Positions 48,633-60,955 of a DNA stretch of 64,000 bases are shown here, one piece after another. This stretch comes from Serpula lacrymans var. lacrymans S7.9 (lineage: Eukaryota; Basidiomycota; Agaricomycetes; Boletales; Serpulaceae). The notes under the pieces were generated by a model that searched no databases, was not told the origin of the DNA, and saw nothing but the letters and a program-made list of their open reading frames with translations. The stretch lies in the NCBI RefSeq assembly GCF_000218685.1, contig NW_006763297.1:1020249-1084248 (forward strand). Direction: 5' to 3'. How positions within the stretch are numbered: the first letter of the stretch is position 1; each line of letters opens with the position of its first letter. Position numbers and translations under genes: made by a program.

Positions 48633-51600
48633 CTAAAAGAATCCACTTTCGTGGAGTAAACGTGCCAGTTTTTCCTCCTCCTTTTCTCGCGGCTCCCTTG
48701 CCAGACTCAGCTCCCAAAAGTCATCCCCCACATCTTTATCCCCAAACTGGTTCAGGGAATCTTCAATATATGCGAGGACGGATGGTAAACCGCGGAAGTT
48801 GTGAGGCTGAGCCTGCCATTGCTGTAAATCTTGTATCACTTCAGACGCCTTTTGTCGTTTCCGGAAATTAACTAGGTGGCCCGGTAAAGAGTCTTTGCTT
48901 CCATCCTGAATGTGCGTAAGAGCGGTAAGGAATACGCCTATTGACGATCGGTTAGAAACGTTGTTTAGACTACAGATGATGTCACCTACCAATGAAAGGC
49001 ACGCAAGGCGGCGAAACTTTCGCCAAAGCCGATCGATAAATATTAAAGTTCTTGTACGAGTTGATGGTCGTCTCGCATGTCTCCAGCTGCGACATCAACT
49101 TAGCGCTAACCTGCTCCCATGAACGTTTCAGTCGACGAATAGGAGAGGAATTAAGCCCCGAGACTATGGCAAGCATCGTAGAAAAATTCTGTAGGGACCG
49201 ACACCGCTAAAATGGCCGAATTAGTATGAAAACATATTTTCTGCATCACATACTTACATCTGCAATATTAATAAAATGTTTCATTACAGACGCCCGCCTG
49301 CGAGAGTCTTCTTTACAAAGCACTGCGTAAGCAACCCAATTTGCGATCTAAAGAAGGAACAACAGATAAATAGGTACGCTTGCGCTTAAATGTTTGGAAA
49401 AAGGACCATACCCGATTGCTTCTGCGAATGAAAATGGCAATATTATCATTATAATCGGTTTTCTGCTGTTTCGACCGGTGGAGACATTCTATCGGCCTAA
49501 TCTTCAGGTAGAGCTGACTTTCTGTGATAGTCAGTTGCCTCGCCAACTCCAAAGCGTCTATATCCAAAAGGTCGATCCTCTTTGGAACTATAGGCGGTGG
49601 CGGTGGCTGTTGATGTGACGTCTTTATAGTCATCTTCTTACCTCGTTGCTGCTTGTTGTGAGTATATAAAACCCTTCAGTGAGCTGATGGCCACTTACAG
49701 CCCGCTTAATCGCGTCTAATATTGACTTTGCTGCTGGCAGACTGATAACTTCGTCTCGCGACACAAAGTCCTGCATACGGTCCAGAATGTACATGTCTTC
49801 TTTTTCCAATACGTCCGTGTCTTGAACCATGGATTTAACCGTGTTCATGACACTACAAAAATCAACGGAGATTGAAAATGTCACACAAAGTAACACAAAA
49901 CGCTCAATCAACCCCACTCACCGCGTTCGAATAATGTACTGCTTGAATTTCCTCCATTCGCCAAGCTGCGCCGCATTGAGGTTTTCTGGGGGCTGGATCC
50001 AGAACCGTTCAACCAGTAAGGTGAACAAGGTGTCGAGATTGGTGAACGATTTGTAAGTCATCAAGAAAGCCTTGATGAATTTTGGATCTATAAGACGGCA
50101 TGAGTGACTGCGTTCGACCATAGAACATTTTCTTTTCGTTTTACCTGCATACTCGTGCGCCGTTAATCTTTCTACCAGAGCTGGTACGGTGCCTCCACGC
50201 ACAGTGCCATCTGGATCGAGAAGTATTTCGGCGGAATCATAATTGGGCCGAAGGTACCATGGTTTTGCGTCTGCATTGATGGTCTCGAGGTAATGTTGAG
50301 GGGCATCGGTACCAAAGAAGGCCTTTATTTTACTATCGCTTGGCCGAGGAGCCTTCGTTGTCAAGCCTAAAACTTTGGGGCCGGTCAGATCAAAACGAAA
50401 ATAAAACAACAACGACAACGACAACACTCACCATCGTCATCTCTTACATCCCAGGGTAAATCTGTCGAGTATGCTACAGGTTTCCCATCGGCAGGAATGG
50501 GTGGTGGTGGTGCTACAGGTGAATGCCCGTTTTGGGCGCCAGCGCTAAAGATGGATTGATGGGCTGTTTTGGGGAGGTCGGCCTCATCCGCGGGCGGCTC
50601 AAAAGACCCATTTGACATCGCGCGTAAGGCATCTGCCATATTGTTATCTTCCAGACTCAGCAGGGACATCCGCCATTCGACAGGACTCTTGTTGTCACGT
50701 TCCAGAATCTCCGTTTGTTCCTGGCCAATGTACAAGAGGCTTTCGAGGACCTGCAGCGCGACTTGCAAATTAATCTTCAGAGAGGAAGTTATCCTCTCGA
50801 GTACATCGTACGATTCGTCTCGACCACGCCAAATTTCGCAGGATTCAAGGTGGCGAACACTTTGAGTCGTCATGAGCAATGCAGAACCATCGTCAAAAAG
50901 GGACTGCGTGGTTGCCTCGAATGACCGTACTAATGACCTTGCCTTCTCTACACTGCGTTGATATTTTTCGCCATCTGACAGCTTGCTCTGATCGACTGAC
51001 TCGATATCAACGTGTCGCGCAATGTGCAAATCTGACACAAACGACAGGAACGAAGAGAGCTCGACCATGATGTCTTGACTTTCTGAGATGATGATATCCG
51101 CTGTAGTTTCGGCTTCAGTTATATGCACCAGATAATGATGTTATGAATATGCTCACATGTTTTCGTTGCGTGAAGGCTCTCTGTAAATGCAGAAAACTTG
51201 GCTTGCAGCTGCATGACGAGCATTTTGAAATTATCATAAGCCTGGGGATCCAAACTCCTTCTGGGTGCCTCTTCATTCGCATCAATGTCGACCCACCCAT
51301 ATCCTTTCCAGCTCCCGGCAGCTCCAGCCCCGGCCTTACCCAAACCAATGTGGGATACAGAAAAATGACCGTGAAGGCGCTTCAACCCTTTCCCGCCATA
51401 TTGTTCCTGATTACGACAACGCTGGACTGTGGAGACAAAGTCAACCAAGGAGCGATCCAGTTCGTCTGCATCGTTCTGCAGGTGGGATGTGCTGTTGCTT
51501 TTGTTCCATGGGGCTTCGTTCAGAATTGCTCTTGCAGATAGTATGAATTTGGACAGTGTTGCAATGGCCCTGCGCTGAGCAGGGACTAGCAATGTGTGTG

Positions 51601-52695
51601 CAGCTGTGGTGGTGTGTCTTCGACCTCTGCTGTCCCTTGATAGATTACGGGGTATATGACCAAGGGATGGGCCAGAAACATAAAGCAGGTCGCGTATGGC
51701 GGCTATGGCAGCTTCAATAAGGATGTCGACCCTTTGCTCTTCTGCAGACTCTCGCGGAACTCCAAGTTCCCTGAAACACGCCATTATGGTAACAATAGAC
51801 TGACGAGCATGATTCAATAGTTCTGAGACGAGTTCGGGTGAGGAAGGAGCCAATGCATGCTGGAGGTTGCGAGAAGACTGTTCTGACTGGAAATGCTGCT
51901 CCTCATCTCCATGCTCCTGGACTTGTTGGAGGTCACCAAGGGAAGGGACGAGGCGTGGACGAGATTGGGTGGCGGATGTGTTGTTGTGAGGTATAGAGAT
52001 GGAGAGCTCCTTCTTCTGGGTAGGAATGGGATGTCGAGGTCGAGAATGGGAGACATTGTAAGGCATTCGTGGATGATCGGGAGAGAAGTGGTGAGGATGA
52101 CGATCGGCAGTGGTGTTGCTTCGATGTCGTAAGGGTGTCGTCAGCGAGTCGAAAGGAAGACCGGGTACACGGTTGTCAGGTCGATAGGAAGGGCTGGGAG
52201 AAGAGTCAGTTTGAGCACGGGCACGACCTTGGGGTAGATCGTGGAGGAGAAACGGGGAGGAGTGGAGTGGTGCTGTGAGACTACCGTGAGCACTGCCATT
52301 GTTGGGTGTCGGCGATGGGGGATGACGGTCAGCAAGTACGGAGACCGGGTATTGATGCGGCTTATGGGCGCCAAAAGGAATACGGAAAGGATCAGAGGGA
52401 GAAGTGAGACCGAGGGCCGAAGTAGCGCCAGTGCGGGAACTGGAGGGAAAGGCAGTCAGGCCAGCCATGTCCTCATCCGCGTCTTTCGGTAAGTCACGCG
52501 ATAGCTCGCCGGTCTGGGTGTTCGCATAGTAGATCTGGAGGGCGGTGTCAGCTGTTGTCAGACAAAGATAAAGAGGAGAGAGACCTGGCCGTCTGGAGTG
52601 ACCTGGGGGATCCAGAAGTCTGCGGCATGGGGGGTGTGCTGCGGGGTGAAGGGAGGGGGGAGGATGCTGTTATGGGGAGAGAAGGAGGAAGACAT
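48633..52695 (-). CDS. Ras guanine-nucleotide exchange factor (Cdc25-like)
   Basis: RasGEFs load GTP on Ras and thereby control cAMP and MAPK signalling at the membrane. The ATG at 52693-52695 (MSSSFSPHNSILPPPF) follows an in-frame stop. The first two exons form a WW-like segment (HAADFWIPQVTPDGQ | IYYANTQTGELSRDLP) typical of fungal RasGEFs. A Ser/Pro/His-rich stretch and helical region follow (52470-50450). The RasGEF_N domain begins near 50380 (IKAFFGTDAPQHYLETINAD; GGTVPALVERLTAHE; FIKAFLMTYKSFTNLDTLFT). The catalytic CDC25 domain (about 49600-48640) shows DIDALELARQLTITESQLYL, VSGLNSSPIRRLKRSWEQVS and GVFLTALTHIQDG, ending LLHESGFF at 48633. No SH3 domain is visible. About ten introns. 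The catalytic domain looks complete. Confidence 0.9.
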
Positions 52696-52901
52696 GGAGA
52701 GAGTGGACGACGAGCATCAGCTTTGCCCACCATACTCGCCAAAGGGAAATGTGCTGAATAAGCCATATGATCAATAGTACTAGGTCGAGTGGCTGTGATA
52801 GAGCTTTATCGATCACTGCACTGCTCCTCGGCCCGGTTCCCTCTGATGTCATCGCGACCTCTCCCAACCTCTCTCTCATCGTCCCTCCATCCACATCCAC
52901 A
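52696..52901. promoter_or_regulatory. Compact divergent promoter, RasGEF / VIP1
   Basis: Only 206 bp separate the start codons of two divergent genes. The plus-strand side is CT-rich (CTCTCCCAACCTCTCTCTC before the VIP1 ATG), a pyrimidine-rich leader common ahead of fungal transcription starts. Co-regulation is possible but not shown. Confidence 0.5.
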
Positions 52902-54128
52902 ATGTCCCAATACACAGTCAACGTACGTCCTTTCATTCCCCCTCCCCTCCCCACCCCTCATCTCTTCACAGGTATCCGGCATCTCCCCCTCCACTACAGA
53001 AACCCACCTCCACGACTTCTTCAGGTACCCTTCCCTCTTTCATATTCTATATTCACATCTCATCCATCCTATCAAGCTTCTGCGGAAAGTCGGTGCACAG
53101 ATACTCGTCTGACATCTTCTCGTCCAATTGACACTTCATCCTGTAGCATCAAATCCATCGACCACAAAGAATCCGATGCATCCTCTAAATCTGTTGCCAT
53201 TCACTTCGAGAAGCCCTCGGCTGCACACACAGCATTAATGGTACAACTCGCCCCCGTTCATTTATCTGACATGTATCCTCGTGCCTAATCTCACAACCAT
53301 ACAGCTCAACGGCGGACACCTCGATGATGCAACTCTGCATGTGACCTCCACCTCGGTTCACCCAGATCATCACGATAACGAAGAGCACCACCCCGGCGCG
53401 CATATCGAACAATCAGACAAGCCCAGAGCAGGCAGTGCGTCTTCCACTACTCACACATCTCCCCCCTCATCTTATTCTCTTCCAGTTGCCGCCGAGTATA
53501 TCGCAAAAGGATACAAGCTGTCCGATCACATCTTACAGCGTGCCATCGAGCTTGACAGTATGTCAATCGCATTTCTAAATTAGCTTGATATATATTCACC
53601 GCTCTTCATTTAGACAATCAAGGAATTTCTAAACGTTTCCTGAGTTACATGCAAGGACTCGACACATCAGTTGGAAAACGTGCCCTGGGTCCCGATCAGA
53701 CCATTTCAGGAAAAGTACAATCCACCCTCCAAGGTGCCACCACAAGGGCGAAGACCATCGACGAGCAGAAAGGTTACACCAAATCAGCTCACGAGGTGAT
53801 ACTGAATGTGACGCATATAGCAACTCAGTCGGACTGATGGCATATTTTTCAGTACTACTCAAAGGCCCTGTCTTCACCGTTTGGTCAGAAGGTCTTCTCA
53901 TTCTACACCACCACCTCGAAGCAGGTCCTTGATATCCACGAGGAGGCCCGTCGTATCGCCGATGAGCACAAGGCTCAACAGCCCAGTGCCCCAAAGCCTA
54001 AATCAGAGGAGACCCCAGAAGAAAAATCTACTCCTGTCCCCGCCGATGCGGAGGGCGCAGCACCTAGTGCAGCTGGTTCAGAGGCACAGCCCGACTCCTC
54101 TACTCAGGCTGCACCCACCGTTGTATGA
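52902..54128 (+). CDS. Vip1-like RRM protein
   Basis: S. pombe Vip1 relatives have one N-terminal RNA-recognition motif and a helical C-terminal region; their exact role is unclear. ATG 52902 gives MSQYTVN | VSGISPSTTETHLHDFFS | FCGN-IKSIDHKESDASSKSV, HFEKPSAAHTALM | LNGGHLDDATLHV, which is an RRM with weak RNP motifs. Then KPRA-GIAAEYIAKGYKLSD, RAIELDNNQGISKRFLSYMQ and DEQKGYTKSAHE, YYSKALSSPFGQKVFSFYT, EARRIADEHKAQ and an acidic Ala/Pro tail ending TQAAPTVV, TGA 54126-54128. Very short first exons and about six introns. A 51-bp intron (53435-53485) is also open in frame. Confidence 0.85.
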
Positions 54129-54457
54129 AGAAAGAATTTGTACTTATACATTGATTCTGCCGGGTCAATAGCACGTTTACACAATGTACATAAATACGTA
54201 TACGGCTAGGCTGCATTGTAATCTTACTTGAAGCGGTTAGCGTAAAGGCTCTGTATGGCGATTCTCTCTGAGATCAAGGTCACCGGCAATCTCGATTGTG
54301 TAAACTTCATCAAAGCTTTTTCTATTTTGCAAGTCTGTGCATTTTACTGTGCATTGCACAGACGGTCATTTGACCGCGATTCAAGGAACAAATATGTAAA
54401 TTTTAACAATAGGGGGTCGGCCCATGTGGATTGCCGTATTATACATACCAGGTATTA
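54129..54457. other. Convergent 3' region, VIP1 / GH28
   Basis: This 329-bp gap holds the two 3' ends. A TTTTGCAAGTCTGTGCATTT stretch and short hairpins are present but no gene. Confidence 0.45.
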
Positions 54458-56309
54458 TCAGCAGGCAGAGAGCTGACTCAAGCCTGTACCGCAGGCATTA
54501 GTTACCTCAATTTCTACCGTCGCCCCACCTTCTTTGCCAAGATCCACGTTCTGTTAGCATCAAACAGCTTAGCTAAATTCCGTCTGTGACAGGCCCCTCC
54601 CCCCGTGAGAGACTCACCTCAAAAGTCATGCCGGTGCATCTGGAGATTCATGCAAACTCCGTAAGTAAACTTGACTTGACGGTGACAGGCGGGAGGATCA
54701 CTTACTCGTAGCCCGCGATGCAATCAATCATGATGGTGGGACGTGTGCTGTTGTCGCCCGTCCCGGAGATGTTTTCAAACGTGATATCCGTCCACGTGAT
54801 GTTCCCTGTGGTCGCGGGACAGGCTTCATTGGGGCACCAGAAGGAATCGACCTGCGAATGGCTCCCGTATAAGATATGCAGATATTGAAAACACACAGCG
54901 TACCTGGAGCGGATAAGCGATGTTGGTCTAGGGTATGCGTCAGTCTAACAAAGCAAAAAGCAAGGCCAGAAAGAAAAAAAGAGACACGGACAAAGGTAAA
55001 GCTGCAGATTCAAATTGTTAGGATTCTGGCAGGGGAGAGAACATCACAAGTGCTTACTCGACATAAGTTGCATTTGTCACCAGTCCAGACGCGGTGGGAT
55101 AAGATTTCAGAACGATGCCACCATCCCCATTTTGCTGTGTGACGTTCTTATAATAGACATTCTGCACACTGCCAATGCATAGTTAGCTCTAATACAAAGC
55201 TACGGACAAAGATGCTGACGAGATGCCAGTGGCATCGTTACCAAACGAGCCTATGTTGCATCCTGATGCATAAAGTCAGACTGGGGACCGCTCATAGATG
55301 AGTGAATGCACTTGGCATACCTGCAGAGTAGAAGCACTGTATATTCTCTCCTACGAAACCATTAGTAGGTGCCTTAACCGTCACACACTCGTCCCCGTTT
55401 TCAACCGAAACGTCGTGGACATAGTTATTATTTCCAGACATGTCGAAGCCGTCCGTCTCGCCAATATGGTCTGCGATAATCTTGACAGCAAGTCATCTCA
55501 AGATCAGCACGCTACATAGCTTCAAGGCAGAATGTCACCCACTTGCATGTCGTGTGCCACGTTATTATCTCCGATTATCGTGACATGGAACCTGGCACAA
55601 AGATAATTGACACTTGACCATCAATTAGAATTGTGATACTTACATCGGGGAATTGTTGAGAGTTACACCACTCATGTCGATATTGTTGCATGTTTGAAAC
55701 CGGACAAGGCGTGGTCGATTCGGCTGACGAATGGAGCATCATTCGACTGAGACGAGAAAGAAGGAAGAATATGCTTTACATATGTACCCAGGCTGATGGT
55801 ATAGTACACGCCATGAGACTGGAGTCGCAACAGCAGACCATCTTGAGAAAAGGAGGAGACTTACTTTTCATCAGGGCGCCAAAGGTCCCCGTGTCCATAA
55901 ATAGTACCAGTACCCTGCCAAACAACTTGGAGAGCGGATGTCAGCACTATAATGAGTGATGTATGCGAGACTCACTGTTGTTGCAATCATCGAAAGAGAA
56001 CAAAGTACCGGACAGCGAGGCATTAAATATCAGATTCAAGTCACCGTTAATCTCGATACTGAAGTCTGCGACATTCGTGAGCGTCACAGCAGTGACCAAA
56101 GCATAGGTCCCAGATGGAACCAAAAGCACAGTGTCTGTCGCGTCAGAGGTCGTCGCACCAGCAACGCAGTCATTGTATGCGGACGTTATAGCAGGTGCGA
56201 TATCGGTAGAGTTGTCCGCAACGCCTCCATAATCGAGGACATTGCAAGTAGTGGCAGCGAAAGCGCTCGTGGCGAGCGACACGAGTAAGATGACAGTTCC
56301 CAGATACAT
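54458..56309 (-). CDS. Rhamnogalacturonase-like glycoside hydrolase family 28
   Basis: GH28 enzymes hydrolyse pectin backbones outside the cell. ATG at 56307-56309 gives a signal peptide (MYLGTVILLVSLATSAFA), then TTCNVLDYGGVADNSTDIAP and a right-handed beta-helix. Exons read TSALQVVWQGTGTIYGHGDL (about 55945-55900), RPRLVRFQTCNNIDMSGVTL (about 55715), TDGFDMSGNNNYVHDVSV, ENGDECVTVKAPTNGFVGEN (about 55405-55360) and GCNIGSFG (about 55255). The DEC plus GC(x)xGS pattern is that of rhamnogalacturonan hydrolases (EC 3.2.1.171), where polygalacturonases have DD and GHGxS. Further exons give KNVTQQNGDGGIVLKSYPTA, GNITWTDITFENISGTGDNS and CTGMTFENVDLGKEGG. The end EVTNACGTGLSQLSAC stops at 54458. 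More than ten small introns. Seems intact. Confidence 0.88.
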
Positions 56310-57918
56310 TTCTTCACCTATGAGTTGGTATTTTGGCAATTTGTCCGGACCATGGTGGTCGACCTTTATACTGGAGCCAAGGTGCAGTGCGATGTATCCA
56401 GTCAGGTCGATAGCGTGAGTATCATGCTACCGTCTATACGCATGGTATTGAATACTACGGCCAGTTCTGTGAAAGAGAAGGCTTTTCCTGAGACTCCAGC
56501 GCTGCCTTGATATCCGGGCGGCCCGCCATATGTTGAGGATAAACTTCGCAGTCACAGTAGATCAAATGATGAGCTAAATGTGTGCATTTACCTTGGGTAA
56601 GGGTCACTGGTATGTATGGAACTGCAAGTAATGGGTCCGAGGCAGAACTTGATAGCATGCAACGCTACTGGGAAGCTACACGTCTGTCCGGGAAACGCAT
56701 GGGAAGCATTGGACACAAAAACAAGAAAAATCTATGATTGAGGTCAAGAACAAATACAAAGGGAGGTGGGCAAGCTGGTGAAGGGTCGTAATAAGACCAG
56801 TAGGCGGACGAGGAAAGGGCGCCCTGAGCTTGCTCATCCCACTGGCTGGGTCTTCAGCCATTTCGGTATTCCTATAAAGTCAACTGAAAATATAGGACTG
56901 ACCAAGTGGATATACAAGAAGGATTCTGGAGGTCTTAGGCACACGGAAAGATCTGCAATAATAATGTATGTCTGAGTCTGATCCCATTCGTCGTCACTTT
57001 GTCAAGCTTGAGGATATCATAGTAACTGGCTCGAAGTAGGAAAGGTCAGGAATTTCCCGAAGCAGCACTTCGGACGGACACCGGGTCCAATTATCCGTAT
57101 AAGCTCTTACTCGGGCCGCTCCCGGAGCAAGTCTTTGCAGCTTTACTTTTTCTCTCACTGCAGCAGCCTGACTCTGAGTGCGTGTTTGTAGCAACTTGAA
57201 ATATTGCACCACTAGCTTGCCAGTAATGACATTTAAATCCTTCTTTTTTGCGATTTCTCCCCTCGAATAATGGACGTGCGCCACTGCTTGGATGTGCAGT
57301 GGTGGGCTCTGCCGTGATATCAGAGTCTGCCATTTCAATCTTCTTAATCGTTGTTTCGCCAGGCGGCTCAGCTTCGCCGACCAGTTCAAGCCCCAGATAA
57401 CGTCTTTGCAGTGCTGCCGCATTCGATATGTTCATTCTCCACGCCAACGAAGGGCGGAATATCCTGCAGGTCACAACTGAGGCGGATCGGTATGAAGACG
57501 AACTTGGAATACTTCGAGGCTAATGCACCAGATAGCTAACACAGTGCGTGAGTGTAACAAACTATATATTCCACACTTGATCGTACTTATTACTTCATCA
57601 TTAGCTATTCTCTGATACGAGTACTGTACCAACATTTATCGGCCGAAGTGCGGAATCCCAAGTACTCGGCCGAGGACGGAACTATATCAGCATGTCCACT
57701 GACCGGGGATTCCACCTTTGCGACGGGTATTGAGCAAGATGTACGGAGGCATTTGACATATTGTCTCCTAGTCCGAAATTTCTATGGTTCGGCCGGCCGA
57801 CATCGTTATCTTTGAGGCCCCTGAAAACAGATACTCCAGCGCTATAAAGACAATGATTTATCCTTCTCATTACAATCTAAGTGGGGCTGATCTGCCACAG
57901 ACTTGTAAACTGCTTCCA
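56310..57918. other. Intergenic region with an unassigned minus-strand frame
   Basis: No known gene is recognised. The longest frames, 57422-56994 and 57474-57091 on the minus strand, overlap in two phases and show no conserved motif; one is rich in Arg/Lys (TGKLVVQYFKLLQTRTQSQA). They may be pieces of an uncharacterised gene or non-coding. An ATG at 57784 is in frame with the methyltransferase but the extra residues do not resemble the family. Confidence 0.35.
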
Positions 57919-58932
57919 ATGTTAACAGAACAAACTGAACGCGATGTCGACCAGAAGCCCGACTCCTCAGGCTGGTCTGCGTCTCAATACAACCACACCG
58001 CCTCTTTTGTCTATTCTGCTAGTTACACTGCTCCAGTTCTAGCTGCTCTGAATGCTCAACCTGGAGAACGCATCATAGATTTTGGCTGCGGAACGGGAGA
58101 GCTGACTCTTCAGATAAAGGATATCGTAGGCGCTGAGGGTTTCGTAGTCGGAGTGGACGCCAGTGAAAGCATGGTAAGCTGGATCATGCACGTATTTACC
58201 GAGTTGTCACTAAATTCCATCAGATTACAGGAGCTAAAGCAAACGGCCTCGAGGCCGCATTCGTGTCTGATATTCAAAACCTTCAGACCCCAGTTTCTTT
58301 GTTCGAAAATAATACGTTCGATGCGGTGTTCAGTAACGCAGCCCTTCATTGGTGCAAACGCGATCCAAAGGGTGTCCTAGAAGGTGTGAAACGTGTCCTT
58401 AAGGAAGGAGGGAGATTTGTCTGCGAAATGGGGGGTTATATGAACTGTGTAGGTGAGTATGATTACCTTCCTATGCCAATGACACTACATCCAGATGTGC
58501 TAATTTCCCATCACGTGGAGGCCCAAGGATGGCTTTGAACCACGCTGTGAAACGACGTGGATATGCTTCTGAAACTCTGGATCCTTGGTATTTCCCGTCA
58601 ATTCATGACTATGAAAATGTACGTCGTGTCTACTTGTCCAGTACTATCCCATTTTCTTATCGCCCAATTCGCCTTGATAGCTGTTACAGTCTTCTGGTTT
58701 TCATGTGGATCATATATCCTTGCACCCTAGACTTACTCCACTCTCCGCTGGAGGCTTACACGGTTGGCTTCATTTGTTTGCAAGGAATTCCTTTTTGAAA
58801 ATATTCAACGACAAAGAAGCCGAGGAAATTATAAACGAAGTTGTGCAGATGTGTGAAGTAGATTGCAAGGACGGGAGAGGTGAATGGTCGATGATGTATG
58901 TGAGGCTCAGGTTTTCGGCCACACTGAAATAA
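57919..58932 (+). CDS. Class I SAM-dependent methyltransferase
   Basis: The protein belongs to the small fungal methyltransferases related to trans-aconitate methyltransferase. I prefer ATG 57919 (MLTEQTERDVDQKPDSSGWS) because the conserved WSASQYNHTASFVYSASY region follows it directly. Motif I is IIDFGCGTGELTL (about 58074-58110), and the acidic ribose-binding Asp is in VVGVDASESM (about 58145-58172). After a 50-bp-class intron come FVSDIQNLQTPVSLFENNTF, VFSNAALHWCKRDPKGVLEG and VLKEGGRFVCEMGGYMNC (about 58396-58450). C-terminal exons read HAVKRRGYASETLDPWYFPS, LHGWLHLFARNSFLKIFNDK and end SMMYVRLRFSATLK, TAA 58930-58932. Four or so introns. Substrate unknown; no biosynthetic cluster is visible around it. 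Confidence 0.82.
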
Positions 58933-60955
58933 TATGTTTACCGTCCATCAAATACTCGTCTTAAATCTCATGTCAACTCAGTTGAAGCATTCTCCGCGGC
59001 TCTGCTGTCGAACTAACTAATTGGAACTCAGCGATGATGGTTTGTTTGACCGAGCTTGGATAAATTTTGTTATATATTACTGGCACTCTGGTCTTTCAAG
59101 CCTTTCAGCAGCTTTCAAGGCGGGAAACATCCATTTCTGCATACATTCACATGGCGCGCGTACGTGAGAAGGTCTATCAATAACACCCTCCCACAAGGAA
59201 ACCGTTGTACTCTGTATGGCATTGATATTATGACCCATTATTACCGCAGTGTTATGGGAATCGCTAAGGCACTCCTCAGGTACTCGACGCATGGATGCAT
59301 ATTACTATGCAACGACGGTACTGCTACGGTACAATGGAAGGGCCCCCACTACGATCCTTGGATCACTTTCCCATGTAGTTTGACGGGAGGCGATATATAT
59401 TGATGTTTCGCGCTGCAGTTGTTAAATGACAATGATATTACTATGACAGACGATGGGGGCTCGCAGAAATACGAGTAATCGGCCTGACGACGTCATGACT
59501 GCGATTGCCTTTCGACCGTTGCTTTCCTTCCACTACACAACCATCTCAAAAGCCTGACTTGGTGCATTCGATATTGGTGATAGCATACTGTTATCCATAG
59601 CCAAGACTTGGCCTGGATTCCGTCACCTGCGCCTCGGCTTAGCTAGCTGCACTCTAAGAGGAGTGGCATCACTGGGTATTCACTGCCCAAGATTATGTAT
59701 GTTAGTATTTAGGTTATGTGTATGTTCCAGCATACTGGAGAGATTCATCTACTTCGTGTTTTTGCGATTAGGCGACCCGCGCATTGACAGCCCCAGGCGA
59801 TACTACTTCCGTTTTATCACATTTATCCCCCAAGCTTACACAAAAACGAAGCTTGGAGGACATATGATGGTGTCCTGGGACATGGAAGAGAGGAGACAGG
59901 CGGTCGACACTGGAGGTGACAGAAAAATGGCTGAGGGTCAAAATCTTGATGGTGCTGGTTCCAAACCGACCAAGTAGGGGACCGATTAAGAAGACATCCA
60001 TGAATGTGATACGTCTGACGAGCGAAAAGTACTGTTGATCGGCCTCGTTATTGTGACGCATGATTGCGAAAATATGGTTACTTACTTGTACTTGGCACTT
60101 ATAATTATTACCACCAGCTTAAGGTATATTTTCCAATAGTGACTCGATAGTCATTTTTATGACACCTTGATGACCTTGAACAATCTTCATGTAGTATGGC
60201 GTATATATGTTTAGCTTTACACTGATGGTTTCTGAATGGAAGCGAGGATTCAGTTACTAACATAATTACATGGACGCTTTGAAACTAGTTCGACTCTCTG
60301 CGAGTCACAAAAAGTATATTAAATTCTGCTTAGTAAGCTGGGTGGCACCTTCACTGGATATAAAAGCCCTGTACGAGGGTTCTTCTGACCATGCACTTGG
60401 AGCAACTCGGAGTCATTTGGACTCTTATTTTTCTCCCTCTGAAGTTTGCGCTGTCGTCGTCTCATATACAGCCACGCCTTTCCCTAGTGCATCAAACAGC
60501 AGAAAAGTATAAATTGTCAGTATTTTGGACGCCCTGCTACTTTCGGACGTATCCTGTGCGTGTCAGTTGGCAGAATACTAGTGAGAGCGGTGATTGCAGG
60601 GAAATACGCACGGTGTGTTCCTTGACCTTGTAAATGATTCAATGAATTCAATTTAGCGGATGGACGAAAGGAGGAGCAGTCGTCTTCATCTGACACTGAT
60701 CACCGTGGTCGGATTCTGCTCCGAGTTACGGCGGTGACAGAGCCTCTCTGAAACTCACAAAAGTAATTTCTCCGAGACGTCTTTTTGTTCATCAGTGTTG
60801 ATTGCATCATATGTCGCTAGGGCCACAGCTTAACTAGGTGATCAGCACAGCGGAATATTTTTTGCTTCGTGACCACTACACCCAACAAACGACTGGTGAA
60901 TTTACTGGAACAATACTTTCTCTGTTTTTCTTTTTCCTTGGGCTATCTCTGAAAA
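58933..60955. other. Two-kilobase stretch without a recognised gene
   Basis: Frames at 59056-59403 (+), 59663-59977 (+), 59768-60061 (-) and 60270-60633 (+) are open but have no motif I recognise and no consistent splice partners. The last few hundred bases, ending in a pyrimidine-rich run (CTGTTTTTCTTTTTCCTTG, about 60922-60940), probably hold the promoter of the next gene. Confidence 0.4.

Noticed and set aside
51143..51546. Two plus-strand frames of about 93 and 132 codons
   Set aside because: Both are shadows of the RasGEF N-terminal exon on the minus strand.
52069..52492. Plus-strand Arg/Gly-rich frames
   Set aside because: They reflect the Ser/Pro/His-rich codons of the RasGEF gene on the other strand.
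59056..59403. Plus-strand frame of 115 codons as a small secreted protein
   Set aside because: No clear signal peptide cleavage pattern, no motif and no splice partners.
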